From positions 1 through 16,959 of the forward strand of contig DATBFX010000594.1 in the NCBI GenBank assembly GCA_036558305.1: a stretch of 16,959 nucleotides of DNA. Direction: 5' to 3'. The translations under genes and the position numbers were made by a program. The DNA comes from DATBFX01 sp036558305 (lineage in GTDB: Bacteria; Chloroflexota; Chloroflexia; Thermomicrobiales; UBA6265). Below the pieces are notes generated by a model. That model was not told the DNA's origin and ran no database searches. It saw nothing but the letters and a program-made list of their open reading frames with translations. Shown here piece by piece: positions 6,722 to 13,824 of this stretch. Numbering within the stretch: the stretch's first letter is position 1; the number at the start of each line of letters is the position of its first letter.

Positions 6722-7675
6722 ATGGCATCCGTTATCGACCGCCTTCGGAACGAAACCGCCCTGGCCCGGATGGAGATCCGCACCGGCCGGTTCCAGCGGA
6801 GTATGGCGCTGATCACCGGGTTTTCGGCGGTGGTCAGCGGGTTCGAGTCGTACGTCCAGCACGACCGCGGCGCGTTTGCCAATCCACTGATGTGGACGCC
6901 GGTGGCGCTGACGCCGCCGACCGCCGCCGCGGCCGGCGCCGCGCTCGTCAGCGAGCGGGCCGCGCGCAAGGTGTTACCGGCACTGGCGGTCGCCACGCTG
7001 GCGGACGGTCTGCTTGGGTTCGTGCTGCACGTGCGCGGGATCGAGCGAATGCCGGGCGGACTGGAAACCGGTCAGTACAACGTCGTGATGGGTCCGCCCG
7101 TCTTCGCGCCCCTCTTGATGTGCACCGTCGGCGTGACCGGCGTCCTGACCGGACTGCTTCGCCGCGAGGAGGCCAGGGTCGAACCGTGGTCGCGGCCGCC
7201 GATCGCTCCGGTCATGAATGCGCTGGCAAGGCAGGTCGAGTCGCGGGGGGTGCGGCAACGGGTCGCCGGCGCGGTCGCCCAGGGTCGGTTCGAGCGGGAG
7301 ATGGCGATCACCTCGGCCTGCTTCGGCATCCTAGCCGGGGGGGAAGCCTATTTCGAGCACCTGCGCGGCAGTTTCAACCAGTGGGCGATGTGGACCCCCG
7401 TCTGGGTGACGCCGCCGATGGTCGCTGCGGCGGTGGGCGCGGTCGCCAGCGAACGGGTGGCGCGGAACGTCCTGCCGTTCACCTCGGCGGTGACGTTCCT
7501 CGACGGGGCGGTCGGGTTCGGTCTCCATCTGCGCGGGATCAGGGACATGCCCGGCGGTTTCTCGAACCTCCGCTTCAACGTCACCCTCGGTCCGCCGCTG
7601 TTCGCGCCGCTGCTCTTCACGGCGGTCGGCCTGACCGGGTTCATCGCCTCGCTGCTGCGGCGGAGGTCGGACTGA
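6722..7675 (+). CDS. Internally duplicated eight-span membrane protein of unknown family, 317 aa
   Basis: I do not recognise the family. Residues 23-149 and 189-315 align without a gap at an offset of 166; by hand count about 64 of 127 positions are identical. Each half appears to hold four hydrophobic segments (about 28-45, 60-77, 84-104, 126-146 and the same plus 166), joined by a polar linker at 150-188, so both halves should have the same orientation. Conserved in both halves are E42/E208, Y44/Y210, H47/H213, RG, MWTP, TPP, SERxAR, VLP, D95/D261, LHxRGI (H103/H269), MPGG, and GPPxFAPLL. The paired histidines could bind haem, metal or quinone (inference). ATG 6722 has AAGG 8 bases before it. 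The stop overlaps the ATG of the subunit-3 gene (TGATG), and that gene overlaps the GMC gene, so the three form one translational unit. It may be the membrane anchor or electron acceptor of that dehydrogenase. Confidence 0.85.
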   Translation: MASVIDRLRNETALARMEIRTGRFQRSMALITGFSAVVSGFESYVQHDRGAFANPLMWTPVALTPPTAAAAGAALVSERAARKVLPALAVATLADGLLGFVLHVRGIERMPGGLETGQYNVVMGPPVFAPLLMCTVGVTGVLTGLLRREEARVEPWSRPPIAPVMNALARQVESRGVRQRVAGAVAQGRFEREMAITSACFGILAGGEAYFEHLRGSFNQWAMWTPVWVTPPMVAAAVGAVASERVARNVLPFTSAVTFLDGAVGFGLHLRGIRDMPGGFSNLRFNVTLGPPLFAPLLFTAVGLTGFIASLLRRRSD

Positions 7676-8301
7676 TGGCCCTCATCAACCGCTACCCCGC
7701 GGCCGACGTCCTGGCGCAACGCGGACACTGGGACGAGGCGACGCGCCGGGTCGTTCTCGACCGGGTCCACAACGTGCCGCCCTTCCGCTTCTTCAACGCC
7801 GGCGAGCGCGCGACGCTGGAAGCGCTCTGCGCGCGGGTGATCCCGCAGGACCACCGGCCGCCCGATCGCCGCGTACCACTCGCCCCCTGGATCGACGCCC
7901 GCTGCTACCACCGCGCGCTCGACGGGTTCCGCTACGACGACATGCCGGCCAACGAGGGGGCCTGGCGACAGGGACTGCGCGGTCTCGACGAGGCGGCGCG
8001 CGCACGCTTCGGCGTCCGCTTTGCCGAGCTCGACGGCGCCCGACAGGACGAGGTCCTGGAAACCGTCCGCCGGGGCGATCCACCGGGCGAGGTCTGGACC
8101 CGGCTGCCGCCGAAGCGGTGGTGGATCGTGACGGTGCTGCGGCAGATCGCCGGCGCCTATTACGCCCACCCCTACGCCTGGGACGAGATCGGCTTCGGCG
8201 GACCGGCCTACCCGCGCGGCTACGCGGCCCTCAACCACGGCGCGCCGGAACCGTGGGAACCGCGCGAGGTCCAACCCGAGGGCAACGGCGATCGGCGATG
8301 A
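7675..8301 (+). CDS. Gluconate 2-dehydrogenase subunit-3-like (gamma) protein, 208 aa
   Basis: Matches the small-subunit family that accompanies membrane GMC dehydrogenases. FFNAGERATLEALCARVIPQ (39-58) is the hallmark N-terminal helix, PLAPWIDARCY (68-78) follows, and the C-terminal block is YYAHPYAWDEIGFGGPAYPR (162-181). In known complexes this subunit stabilises the flavin subunit and usually carries a Tat signal that exports both. Here the N-terminus (MALINRYPAADVLAQRGHWD) has neither a twin-arginine motif nor a hydrophobic stretch, so the complex probably stays on the cytoplasmic side. The start is supported by GGAGG (7662-7666) with 8-base spacing and TGATG overlap with the membrane gene. 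Its stop overlaps the GMC start as ATGA. The strict pairing with a GMC gene makes the assignment firm. Confidence 0.88.
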   Translation: MALINRYPAADVLAQRGHWDEATRRVVLDRVHNVPPFRFFNAGERATLEALCARVIPQDHRPPDRRVPLAPWIDARCYHRALDGFRYDDMPANEGAWRQGLRGLDEAARARFGVRFAELDGARQDEVLETVRRGDPPGEVWTRLPPKRWWIVTVLRQIAGAYYAHPYAWDEIGFGGPAYPRGYAALNHGAPEPWEPREVQPEGNGDRR

Positions 8302-9962
8302 ACCTGCACGTGCACCTCTCCTCGAACTGGGTCCTCGACGTCGAAATGCGGGAATACTCACCGGACGAGGAGGTCGACTTCTGCATCGTCGGCACCGGCG
8401 CCGCCGGCGGCGTCCTCGCCCAGCGGTTGGCGCGGTTCGGGTTCTCGGTCGTCGCCTTGGAGGCGGGCGACTGGCACGACAGCGAGGCGGACATGGTCTC
8501 GGACGAGGCCGGTTCGGCCCGGCTCTACTGGAACGACTTGCGGATCACCGGCGGCGGCGAACCCCTGGAATTCGGGGCGAACAACTCCGGCAAAGGGGTC
8601 GGCGGCAGCACCATCCACTACGCGGGTTTCTGTCCCCGCTTCCACCCCTCCGACTTTCGCGTCCGGTCGCTCGACGGGGTCGCCGCCGACTGGCCGCTGC
8701 CTTACGAGGAGTTGGAACCGTATTACGCACGGATGGAGCGGGAGTATCCGGTCTCCGGTCCGGCCCGTTACCCGTGGGGCAAACCGCATGGGTACCCCTA
8801 CGCACCGCTCCAGGCCGGAACCGCCGGTCAGAAACTGATCGAGGGGTGCATCACACTCGGTATCCCCGTCGTCGCCGGCGGACCGGTGGCGATCCCGGCC
8901 GGTCGGGTCGGCAAGCGGCCGCACTGCATCATGCGCGGGTTTTGCCTGCTCGGCTGCAAGGTCGGCGCCAAGAGCAGCACCCTCGTCAGCCACATCCCCG
9001 ACGCGATCGAGCACGGCGCCGAGATCCGCACCCGCGCGATGGCGTACGAGATTCCCCTCGACGACGCGGGACACGCAGCCGGCGTCCGCTATTTCCGGAC
9101 GGACGACGAGGGGAACGTCACCGCCGGGGAGCAGCGCGCCCGCGCCGTCGTCGTCGCCGGGTACGCGGTCGAGACGCCGCGGCTGCTGCTCAACTCGACT
9201 TCCGCCCACTTCCCCGACGGGCTCGCCAACGGCAGCGGGTTGGTCGGGAAAAACCTGATGGCCCAGGCGGGGCCGGTCGTCTGGGGCCGCTTCGCGGAAC
9301 CGATCCGACAGTACAAGGCGCCGCCCGCCTGCGCGTTGACCGAGGAGTTCTACGAAACCGACCCCCGCAACGACTTCGTGCGCGGCTACGCCCTGCAAAC
9401 CGTCTCGCCCCTGCCGATCGCGATGTCCCACCTGATCGCCGAGGAGACCGGTTGCTTCGGCGAGGCGTTGCTGGCCGCAATGCAGGACTACAACCACTAC
9501 GCGGCGATCGGCGTCCTCGGCGAAATCCTCCCAAATGAGGCGAACCGCGTCGAACTCCACCCGACGATCGCCGATCAGTTCGGCCTGCCGGTCCCCTACG
9601 CCCACTTCGACCTCTTCGCCAACGACCGCCGGATGTTGCGGGCGGGGATCGCGCGGGCGCGGGCGGTGCTGGCGGCGGCCGGCGCGACCGAGACGCACGT
9701 CGTCCACCGCTACGCCCATTTGGTCGGCACCTGCCGCATGGGCTTCACCCCCGGCGACTCGGTCGTCGATCGCTGGTGCCGCAGTTGGGACGTGCCGAAC
9801 CTGCTGATCTGCGACGGCAGCGTGCTCCCCACCCAGGGTTCGGCCAACCCGGCGCTGACGATCTCCGCCCTCGCCGCTCGGACGGCGGACTGGCTGCGCC
9901 ACGCCGTCCCTCAAGGCGCGCTCCGCTCCCGGCCGCGCGCGAAGGAGGAGGCGTTGGTATGA
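8298..9962 (+). CDS. GMC-family FAD dehydrogenase with predicted 3Fe-4S cluster motif, 554 aa
   Basis: Flavin subunit of a dye/quinone-linked sugar or alcohol dehydrogenase. FAD-binding VGTGAAGGVLAQRLARFG is at 31-48 with the ribose-binding ALEAG at 53-57. The GMC signature is GKGVGGSTIHYAGF (98-111). The C-terminal active-site block has H474 in HLVGTCRMG and DGSVLPTQGSANPALTI with N517, the His-Asn pair. Cys210, Cys216 and Cys220 give C-X5-C-X3-C, the spacing of the 3Fe-4S ligands in direct-electron-transfer FAD glucose dehydrogenases, so electrons likely leave through an Fe-S cluster rather than to oxygen. No signal peptide is present. Translation is coupled to the subunit-3 gene (ATGA), and its own stop overlaps the next ATG. 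An open frame extends upstream but is a shadow of the subunit-3 gene. Substrate (glucose, gluconate, fructose, polyol) cannot be read from the sequence. No cytochrome c subunit follows, which is unusual. Confidence 0.9.
   Translation: MNLHVHLSSNWVLDVEMREYSPDEEVDFCIVGTGAAGGVLAQRLARFGFSVVALEAGDWHDSEADMVSDEAGSARLYWNDLRITGGGEPLEFGANNSGKGVGGSTIHYAGFCPRFHPSDFRVRSLDGVAADWPLPYEELEPYYARMEREYPVSGPARYPWGKPHGYPYAPLQAGTAGQKLIEGCITLGIPVVAGGPVAIPAGRVGKRPHCIMRGFCLLGCKVGAKSSTLVSHIPDAIEHGAEIRTRAMAYEIPLDDAGHAAGVRYFRTDDEGNVTAGEQRARAVVVAGYAVETPRLLLNSTSAHFPDGLANGSGLVGKNLMAQAGPVVWGRFAEPIRQYKAPPACALTEEFYETDPRNDFVRGYALQTVSPLPIAMSHLIAEETGCFGEALLAAMQDYNHYAAIGVLGEILPNEANRVELHPTIADQFGLPVPYAHFDLFANDRRMLRAGIARARAVLAAAGATETHVVHRYAHLVGTCRMGFTPGDSVVDRWCRSWDVPNLLICDGSVLPTQGSANPALTISALAARTADWLRHAVPQGALRSRPRAKEEALV
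9942..9951 (+). promoter_or_regulatory. Strong Shine-Dalgarno inside the GMC gene end
   Basis: AAGGAGGAGG in the last codons of the GMC gene lies 7 bases before ATG 9959. It is the best ribosome site in this part of the cluster and the main evidence that something is translated from 9959. Confidence 0.6.
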
Positions 9963-10183
9963 GCGAACGGAAACGACGTGCGTCCCACCGCCGCATTGCC
10001 GAGATACGCGCCGCATTGTCCTGGGCAATCACCGGCTGGTTCCACTCGCCGGATGCAGACGCCGGTTGGGAGCAGGACACCGGGCGCGGCAAGAGCGGCG
10101 CGATTGGAAGATCGAACCGGACCGGCGCGGAGACGAACCGGCGGCACACGGCCAGGAAGTCGAGTCCCGGTGGGGTGTCGTAG
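9959..10183 (+). CDS. Small basic ORF, 74 aa, end supplied by a repeat
   Basis: The protein begins MSERKRRASHRRIAEIRAA, may form one amphipathic helix to about residue 28, then becomes polar, Arg/Gly/Thr-rich and probably disordered. No family is recognised. Support comes from the strong ribosome site AAGGAGGAGG with 7-base spacing and the ATGA overlap with the GMC stop, the same coupling style as its neighbours. Against it, the composition of the second half resembles translated non-coding DNA. Its TAG stop (10181-10183) lies at the edge of inverted-repeat element 2, so the original C-terminus may have been lost when the element arrived. It may be a real small protein, a truncated remnant, or a leader that couples translation to the next gene. 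Confidence 0.4.
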   Translation: MSERKRRASHRRIAEIRAALSWAITGWFHSPDADAGWEQDTGRGKSGAIGRSNRTGAETNRRHTARKSSPGGVS

Positions 10184-10290
10184 GGGCGCACTGCGTGCGC
10201 CCGGCGCCGAAAGGCGTTTTGTTGGTGGTGAGAACGATGTCTATTGACCTGAAAACGACGGCGCACGCGAGGGCGCACGCAGTGCACCCC
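10183..10290. repeat. Inverted-repeat element 2, overlapping a gene start
   Basis: Left arm 10183-10202 (starting GGGGCGCACTGCG) and right arm 10271-10290 are inverted copies with one mismatch in 20 bases, 68 bases apart. Each arm is itself a hairpin: GGGCGCAC, loop TGC, GTGCGCCC on the left, and a version with one mismatch on the right. This two-hairpin design is that of paired REP elements and is shared with element 3. The left edge supplies the stop of the preceding small ORF; the right arm is translated as residues 12-18 of the next protein. The ATG of that gene lies between the arms, so the stem could mask or shape its ribosome site. Confidence 0.7.
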
Positions 10291-13200
10291 GACATGGCCG
10301 GTCAACCGGACGCCGCGAAACTGGCCGCCGATCTGCGCGCGGCGATTCGCGGCGAGGTCCGCTTCGACGTCGGCGACCGGGCACTCTACGCGACCGATGC
10401 CTCGAACTACCGGCAGGTGCCGATCGGCGTCGTCCTGCCGGCGGACACCGAGGATCTCGTCCGCGCCGTCGAGGTCTGCCGGCGGCACGAGGCGCCTGTG
10501 CTGCCGCGCGGCGGCGGCACCAGTCTCGCCGGTCAGTGCTGCAACGTCGCGGTCGTGATCGATTGCTCGAAGTACCTGAACTGGGTGATCGAAGTCGACC
10601 CGGAGCGGCGACTCGCACGGGTCCAGCCCGGTGTCGTCCTCGACGATCTGCGGGACGCGGCCGAGCGGCACGGTCTGACCTTCGGACCCGACCCGGCGAC
10701 GCACGACCACTGCACCCTCGGCGGCATGATCGGCAACAACTCCTGCGGCGTCCACTCGGTCATGGCCGGCAAGACCGCCGACAACGTCGAGGCGCTGGAG
10801 GTCCTGACCTACGACGGGGTGCGCCTGCGCGTCGGCCGCACGGGCGAGGACGAACTGGCCGGCATCGTCGCCGGCGGCGGTCGCCGCGGCGAGATCTACC
10901 GTGGTCTGCGCGATCTCCGCGACCGCTACGCCGACCTGATCCGGGCCCGGTTCCCGGACATCCCCCGCTGCGTCTCGGGGTACAACCTCCCCGCGCTGCT
11001 GCCGGAAAACGGGTTCGACGTCGCCCGCGCGCTCGTCGGCTCGGAAGGGACTTGCGTCACCGTGCTCGAGGCGACGCTCCGCCTCGTTCCCAGCCCGCGA
11101 GCGCGCTCGCTCGTCGTCCTCGGCTATCCCGACGTCGCCATCGCCGCCGATCACGTCCCTGCGATCCTCGACCACCACCCGATCGGTCTGGAGGGGTTCG
11201 ACGACCGGATGGTCGAGGACATGACGCGCCAGGGGATCCACCCCGACGACGTCACGCTCCTCCCCGACGGCGGCGGTTGGCTCCTCGTCGAGTTCGGCGC
11301 GGACGACAAGAAAGACGCCGACGACCGGGCGCGCGAGTTGATGGAAGAGCTCGGTCGCACGTCGCGCGCGCCGTCGATGAAACGCTTCGACGATCCGGCC
11401 CAGGAGAAAACGATCTGGCGGGTGCGGGAGGCGGCGCTCGGCGCGACCGCGCACGTACCGGGAGAGGCGCCGGCCTGGCCAGGTTGGGAGGACTCGGCCG
11501 TCCCACCGGCGCGGATGGGCGACTACCTGCGCGATCTGCGCGCCCTGCTCGATCGCTATGGGTACGCTTGCTCCTTCTACGGCCACTTCGGCCAGGGGTG
11601 CCTCCACACGCGGATCGACTTCGACCTGACGAGCCGCGCCGGGATCGACCGCTTCCGCGCCTTCCTCGACGACGCGGCCGGCGTCGTCCTCGGCTACGGC
11701 GGTTCGGTCTCCGGCGAGCACGGCGACGGCCAGGCCCGCGCCGCCCTCCTTGCCAGGATGTTCGGCGAGGAGTTGGTCTCGGCATTCCGCGAGTTCAAGG
11801 CACTCTGGGACCCGGCCGGCAAGATGAATCCCGGCAAGGTCGTCGACGCCGCGCGTCCGGACGAGGATTTGCGACTCGGCGCCGGCTACGACCCACCCGC
11901 GGTGAAAACGCACTTCTCCTTCCCGGACGACGGCGGTAGTTTCGCCCGCGCCACGCTGCGCTGCGTCGGCATCGGCGCCTGCCGCCGCCACGAGGGCGGG
12001 ACGATGTGCCCCAGCTACATGGCGACGCGCGAGGAGGAGCATTCGACGCGTGGTCGCGCCCGCCTCCTCTTCGAGATGGTGCAGGGAGACCCGCTGATCG
12101 ATGGGTGGCGGAGTGAGGCCGTCCGCGACGCGCTCGATCTCTGCCTCGCCTGCAAGGGGTGCAAAGGCGACTGCCCGGTCCACGTCGACCTGGCGACCTA
12201 CAAGGCCGAGTTCCTCTCCCACTACTATGCCCGGCGCCTGCGACCGGTCACCGCCTATTCGATGGGGCTCATCTCCTGGTGGGCGCGCCTCGCCGCCCAC
12301 GCGCCGGGTCTCGCCAATACGCTCACGCAAACGCCGCTGCTGCGGACGGTGGCGAAACGGTTGGCCGGGATCGCGCCGGAGCGCCGCATCCCCGCCTTCG
12401 CGCCGGAGACGTTCGCGACGTGGTTCGTCCGGCGGGAGCACCGGATCGTGGGTGGCCCTCGCGTCCTCCTCTGGTCCGACACCTTCAACAACCACTTCCA
12501 TCCCGAAACGGCCGCGGCGGCGGTCGAGGTGTTGGAGGCGGCCGGGTTCGCGGTCGAACTGCCCCGCCGCTCGCTCTGCTGCGGGCGGCCGCTCTACGAT
12601 TGGGGCATGCTCGGTCTCGCCGAGCGGCAACTCCGGCAAATCCTCGCCGCGCTGCGCGACGAAATCCGCGCCGGGGTGCCGGTGGTCGTCCTCGAACCGA
12701 GTTGCGCCTCGGTGTTCCGCGACGAGCTGTGCAACCTCCTCCCGCACGACGAGGACGCGAAACGGCTCGCCCGGCAGACCTACCTACTGAGCGAATTCCT
12801 GGAGCGGTGCGCGCCCGACTTTCGCCCGCCGAAGATCTGTCGTAAGGCGCTCGTCCACGGTCACTGCCACCACAAGGCGGTGATGGGGATGGCGGCGGAG
12901 GAGGCGGTGCTGCGCAAGCTCGGCGTCGAGTTCGAGACGCTCGACGCGGGTTGCTGCGGGATGGCGGGCGCCTTCGGTTTCGAGCGGGGCGACCACTACG
13001 ACGTTTCGATCAAGGCCGGCGAACGCGTGCTGCTGCCCGCCGTGCGCCGGGCACCCGCCGAGACGCTGATCGTGGCCGACGGTTTCAGTTGCCGCGAGCA
13101 GGTCGCCCAAACGACGGATCGCCACGCCCTCCACCTGGCAGAGGTGCTCCAACTGGCGCTGCACGGTGACGGCGGCACGCCGCATGCGTCATCCGAAGGC

Positions 13201-13335
13201 GAGGCGACGACGACGCCAGATGGCCGAAACGGACAAGGGGCGCGGCGATGGCGCGCCTTGGCCGGCGTTGCCGTTGGCGCGGCGGTCGCGGGCGCGGTGG
13301 CGGCGCGGAGATGGGAGGAGACGGAGCGACGATGA
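10237..13335 (+). CDS. GlcD/GlcF-type FAD and 4Fe-4S oxidoreductase fusion with C-terminal hydrophobic tail, 1032 aa
   Basis: The FAD_binding_4 half (about 40-290) has LPRGGGTSLAGQ (89-100) and PATHDHCTLGGMIGNNSCG (153-171). The flavin C-terminal domain (about 295-540) contains VSGEHGDGQARA and WDPAGKMNPGKVV. The ferredoxin-like part has C576, C582, C591-Pro and the classic C636-X2-C639-X2-C642-X3-C646-Pro. Two CCG-domain halves carry CCGRP (781-785) and CCGMAG (906-911), with HGHCHHK (874-880). This is the FAD plus Fe-S fusion known from D-lactate, D-2-hydroxyglutarate or glycolate dehydrogenases; the substrate is a 2-hydroxy acid, not further defined. After about 977 come a flexible Gly/Ser/Thr linker and a hydrophobic segment at 1007-1023 flanked by arginines, a likely tail anchor. 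The start is uncertain: ATG 10237 was chosen, but GTG 10225/10228 and ATG 10294 are possible because a repeat covers this region. The stop overlaps the next ATG. Confidence 0.88.
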   Translation: MSIDLKTTAHARAHAVHPDMAGQPDAAKLAADLRAAIRGEVRFDVGDRALYATDASNYRQVPIGVVLPADTEDLVRAVEVCRRHEAPVLPRGGGTSLAGQCCNVAVVIDCSKYLNWVIEVDPERRLARVQPGVVLDDLRDAAERHGLTFGPDPATHDHCTLGGMIGNNSCGVHSVMAGKTADNVEALEVLTYDGVRLRVGRTGEDELAGIVAGGGRRGEIYRGLRDLRDRYADLIRARFPDIPRCVSGYNLPALLPENGFDVARALVGSEGTCVTVLEATLRLVPSPRARSLVVLGYPDVAIAADHVPAILDHHPIGLEGFDDRMVEDMTRQGIHPDDVTLLPDGGGWLLVEFGADDKKDADDRARELMEELGRTSRAPSMKRFDDPAQEKTIWRVREAALGATAHVPGEAPAWPGWEDSAVPPARMGDYLRDLRALLDRYGYACSFYGHFGQGCLHTRIDFDLTSRAGIDRFRAFLDDAAGVVLGYGGSVSGEHGDGQARAALLARMFGEELVSAFREFKALWDPAGKMNPGKVVDAARPDEDLRLGAGYDPPAVKTHFSFPDDGGSFARATLRCVGIGACRRHEGGTMCPSYMATREEEHSTRGRARLLFEMVQGDPLIDGWRSEAVRDALDLCLACKGCKGDCPVHVDLATYKAEFLSHYYARRLRPVTAYSMGLISWWARLAAHAPGLANTLTQTPLLRTVAKRLAGIAPERRIPAFAPETFATWFVRREHRIVGGPRVLLWSDTFNNHFHPETAAAAVEVLEAAGFAVELPRRSLCCGRPLYDWGMLGLAERQLRQILAALRDEIRAGVPVVVLEPSCASVFRDELCNLLPHDEDAKRLARQTYLLSEFLERCAPDFRPPKICRKALVHGHCHHKAVMGMAAEEAVLRKLGVEFETLDAGCCGMAGAFGFERGDHYDVSIKAGERVLLPAVRRAPAETLIVADGFSCREQVAQTTDRHALHLAEVLQLALHGDGGTPHASSEGEATTTPDGRNGQGARRWRALAGVAVGAAVAGAVAARRWEETERR

Positions 13336-13766
13336 AGATCAAAAAACTTCAGGACGCGGACCCGAAAACGCTCGCCGTCATCTTCGAGACGGGCGACGAG
13401 GCGATGGCCGGTCTCACGCGCGCGGCGAAGGAACACGGTCTGGCGGGCAGCCAGATCACCGCCGTCGGCGCCTTCAGCAGCGCCACCCTCGGCTACTTTG
13501 ATTGGGAGAGCAAGGAGTACAAGCAAATCCCGGTCGAGGAGCAGGTCGAGGTGCTTTCGCTCGTCGGCGACGTCGCCCTCGACGAGAAAGGCGACCCCAA
13601 GATCCACGTCCACGTCGTCGTCGGACGCGCCGACGGCACGACCCGCGGCGGTCACCTGATGGAGGGGCATGTCCGGCCGACGCTGGAGGTGATCGTCGTC
13701 GAGTCGCCGGAACAACTCCGCCGCCGCTACGACCCCGAGTCGGGTCTGGCGCTGATCGAGATCTAA
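13332..13766 (+). CDS. PPC/DUF296-domain protein (PCC fold), 144 aa
   Basis: A single-domain protein of the usual prokaryotic length. The fold markers are QITAVGAFSSATLGYFD (41-57), the conserved H-x-H (H92, H94) in IHVHVVVGRADG, and GGHLMEGHVRPTLEVIV (106-122) with H108. These three histidines are the expected metal site. In plants the domain is attached to AT-hooks and binds partners; bacterial stand-alone members have been annotated as DNA-binding but their job is unclear. No AT-hook is present here. ATG 13332 overlaps the previous stop as ATGA, with GGAG 5 bases before it; an upstream in-frame ATG would add an Arg/Gly-rich tail and is rejected. Co-translation with the FAD/Fe-S oxidoreductase suggests a regulatory or accessory role for that enzyme, as an inference only. 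Confidence 0.87.
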   Translation: MKIKKLQDADPKTLAVIFETGDEAMAGLTRAAKEHGLAGSQITAVGAFSSATLGYFDWESKEYKQIPVEEQVEVLSLVGDVALDEKGDPKIHVHVVVGRADGTTRGGHLMEGHVRPTLEVIVVESPEQLRRRYDPESGLALIEI

Positions 13767-13824
13767 TCGGATGCCCTTCCAGGTGGCGCTGGACGATCTG
13801 GCAGCGTCCTAAGGCAACACGACC

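Noticed and set aside
9745..12747. A 1000-codon open frame on the minus strand
   Set aside because: It is antisense to the GMC end and the FAD/Fe-S gene; no recognisable domain; composition typical of a shadow frame.
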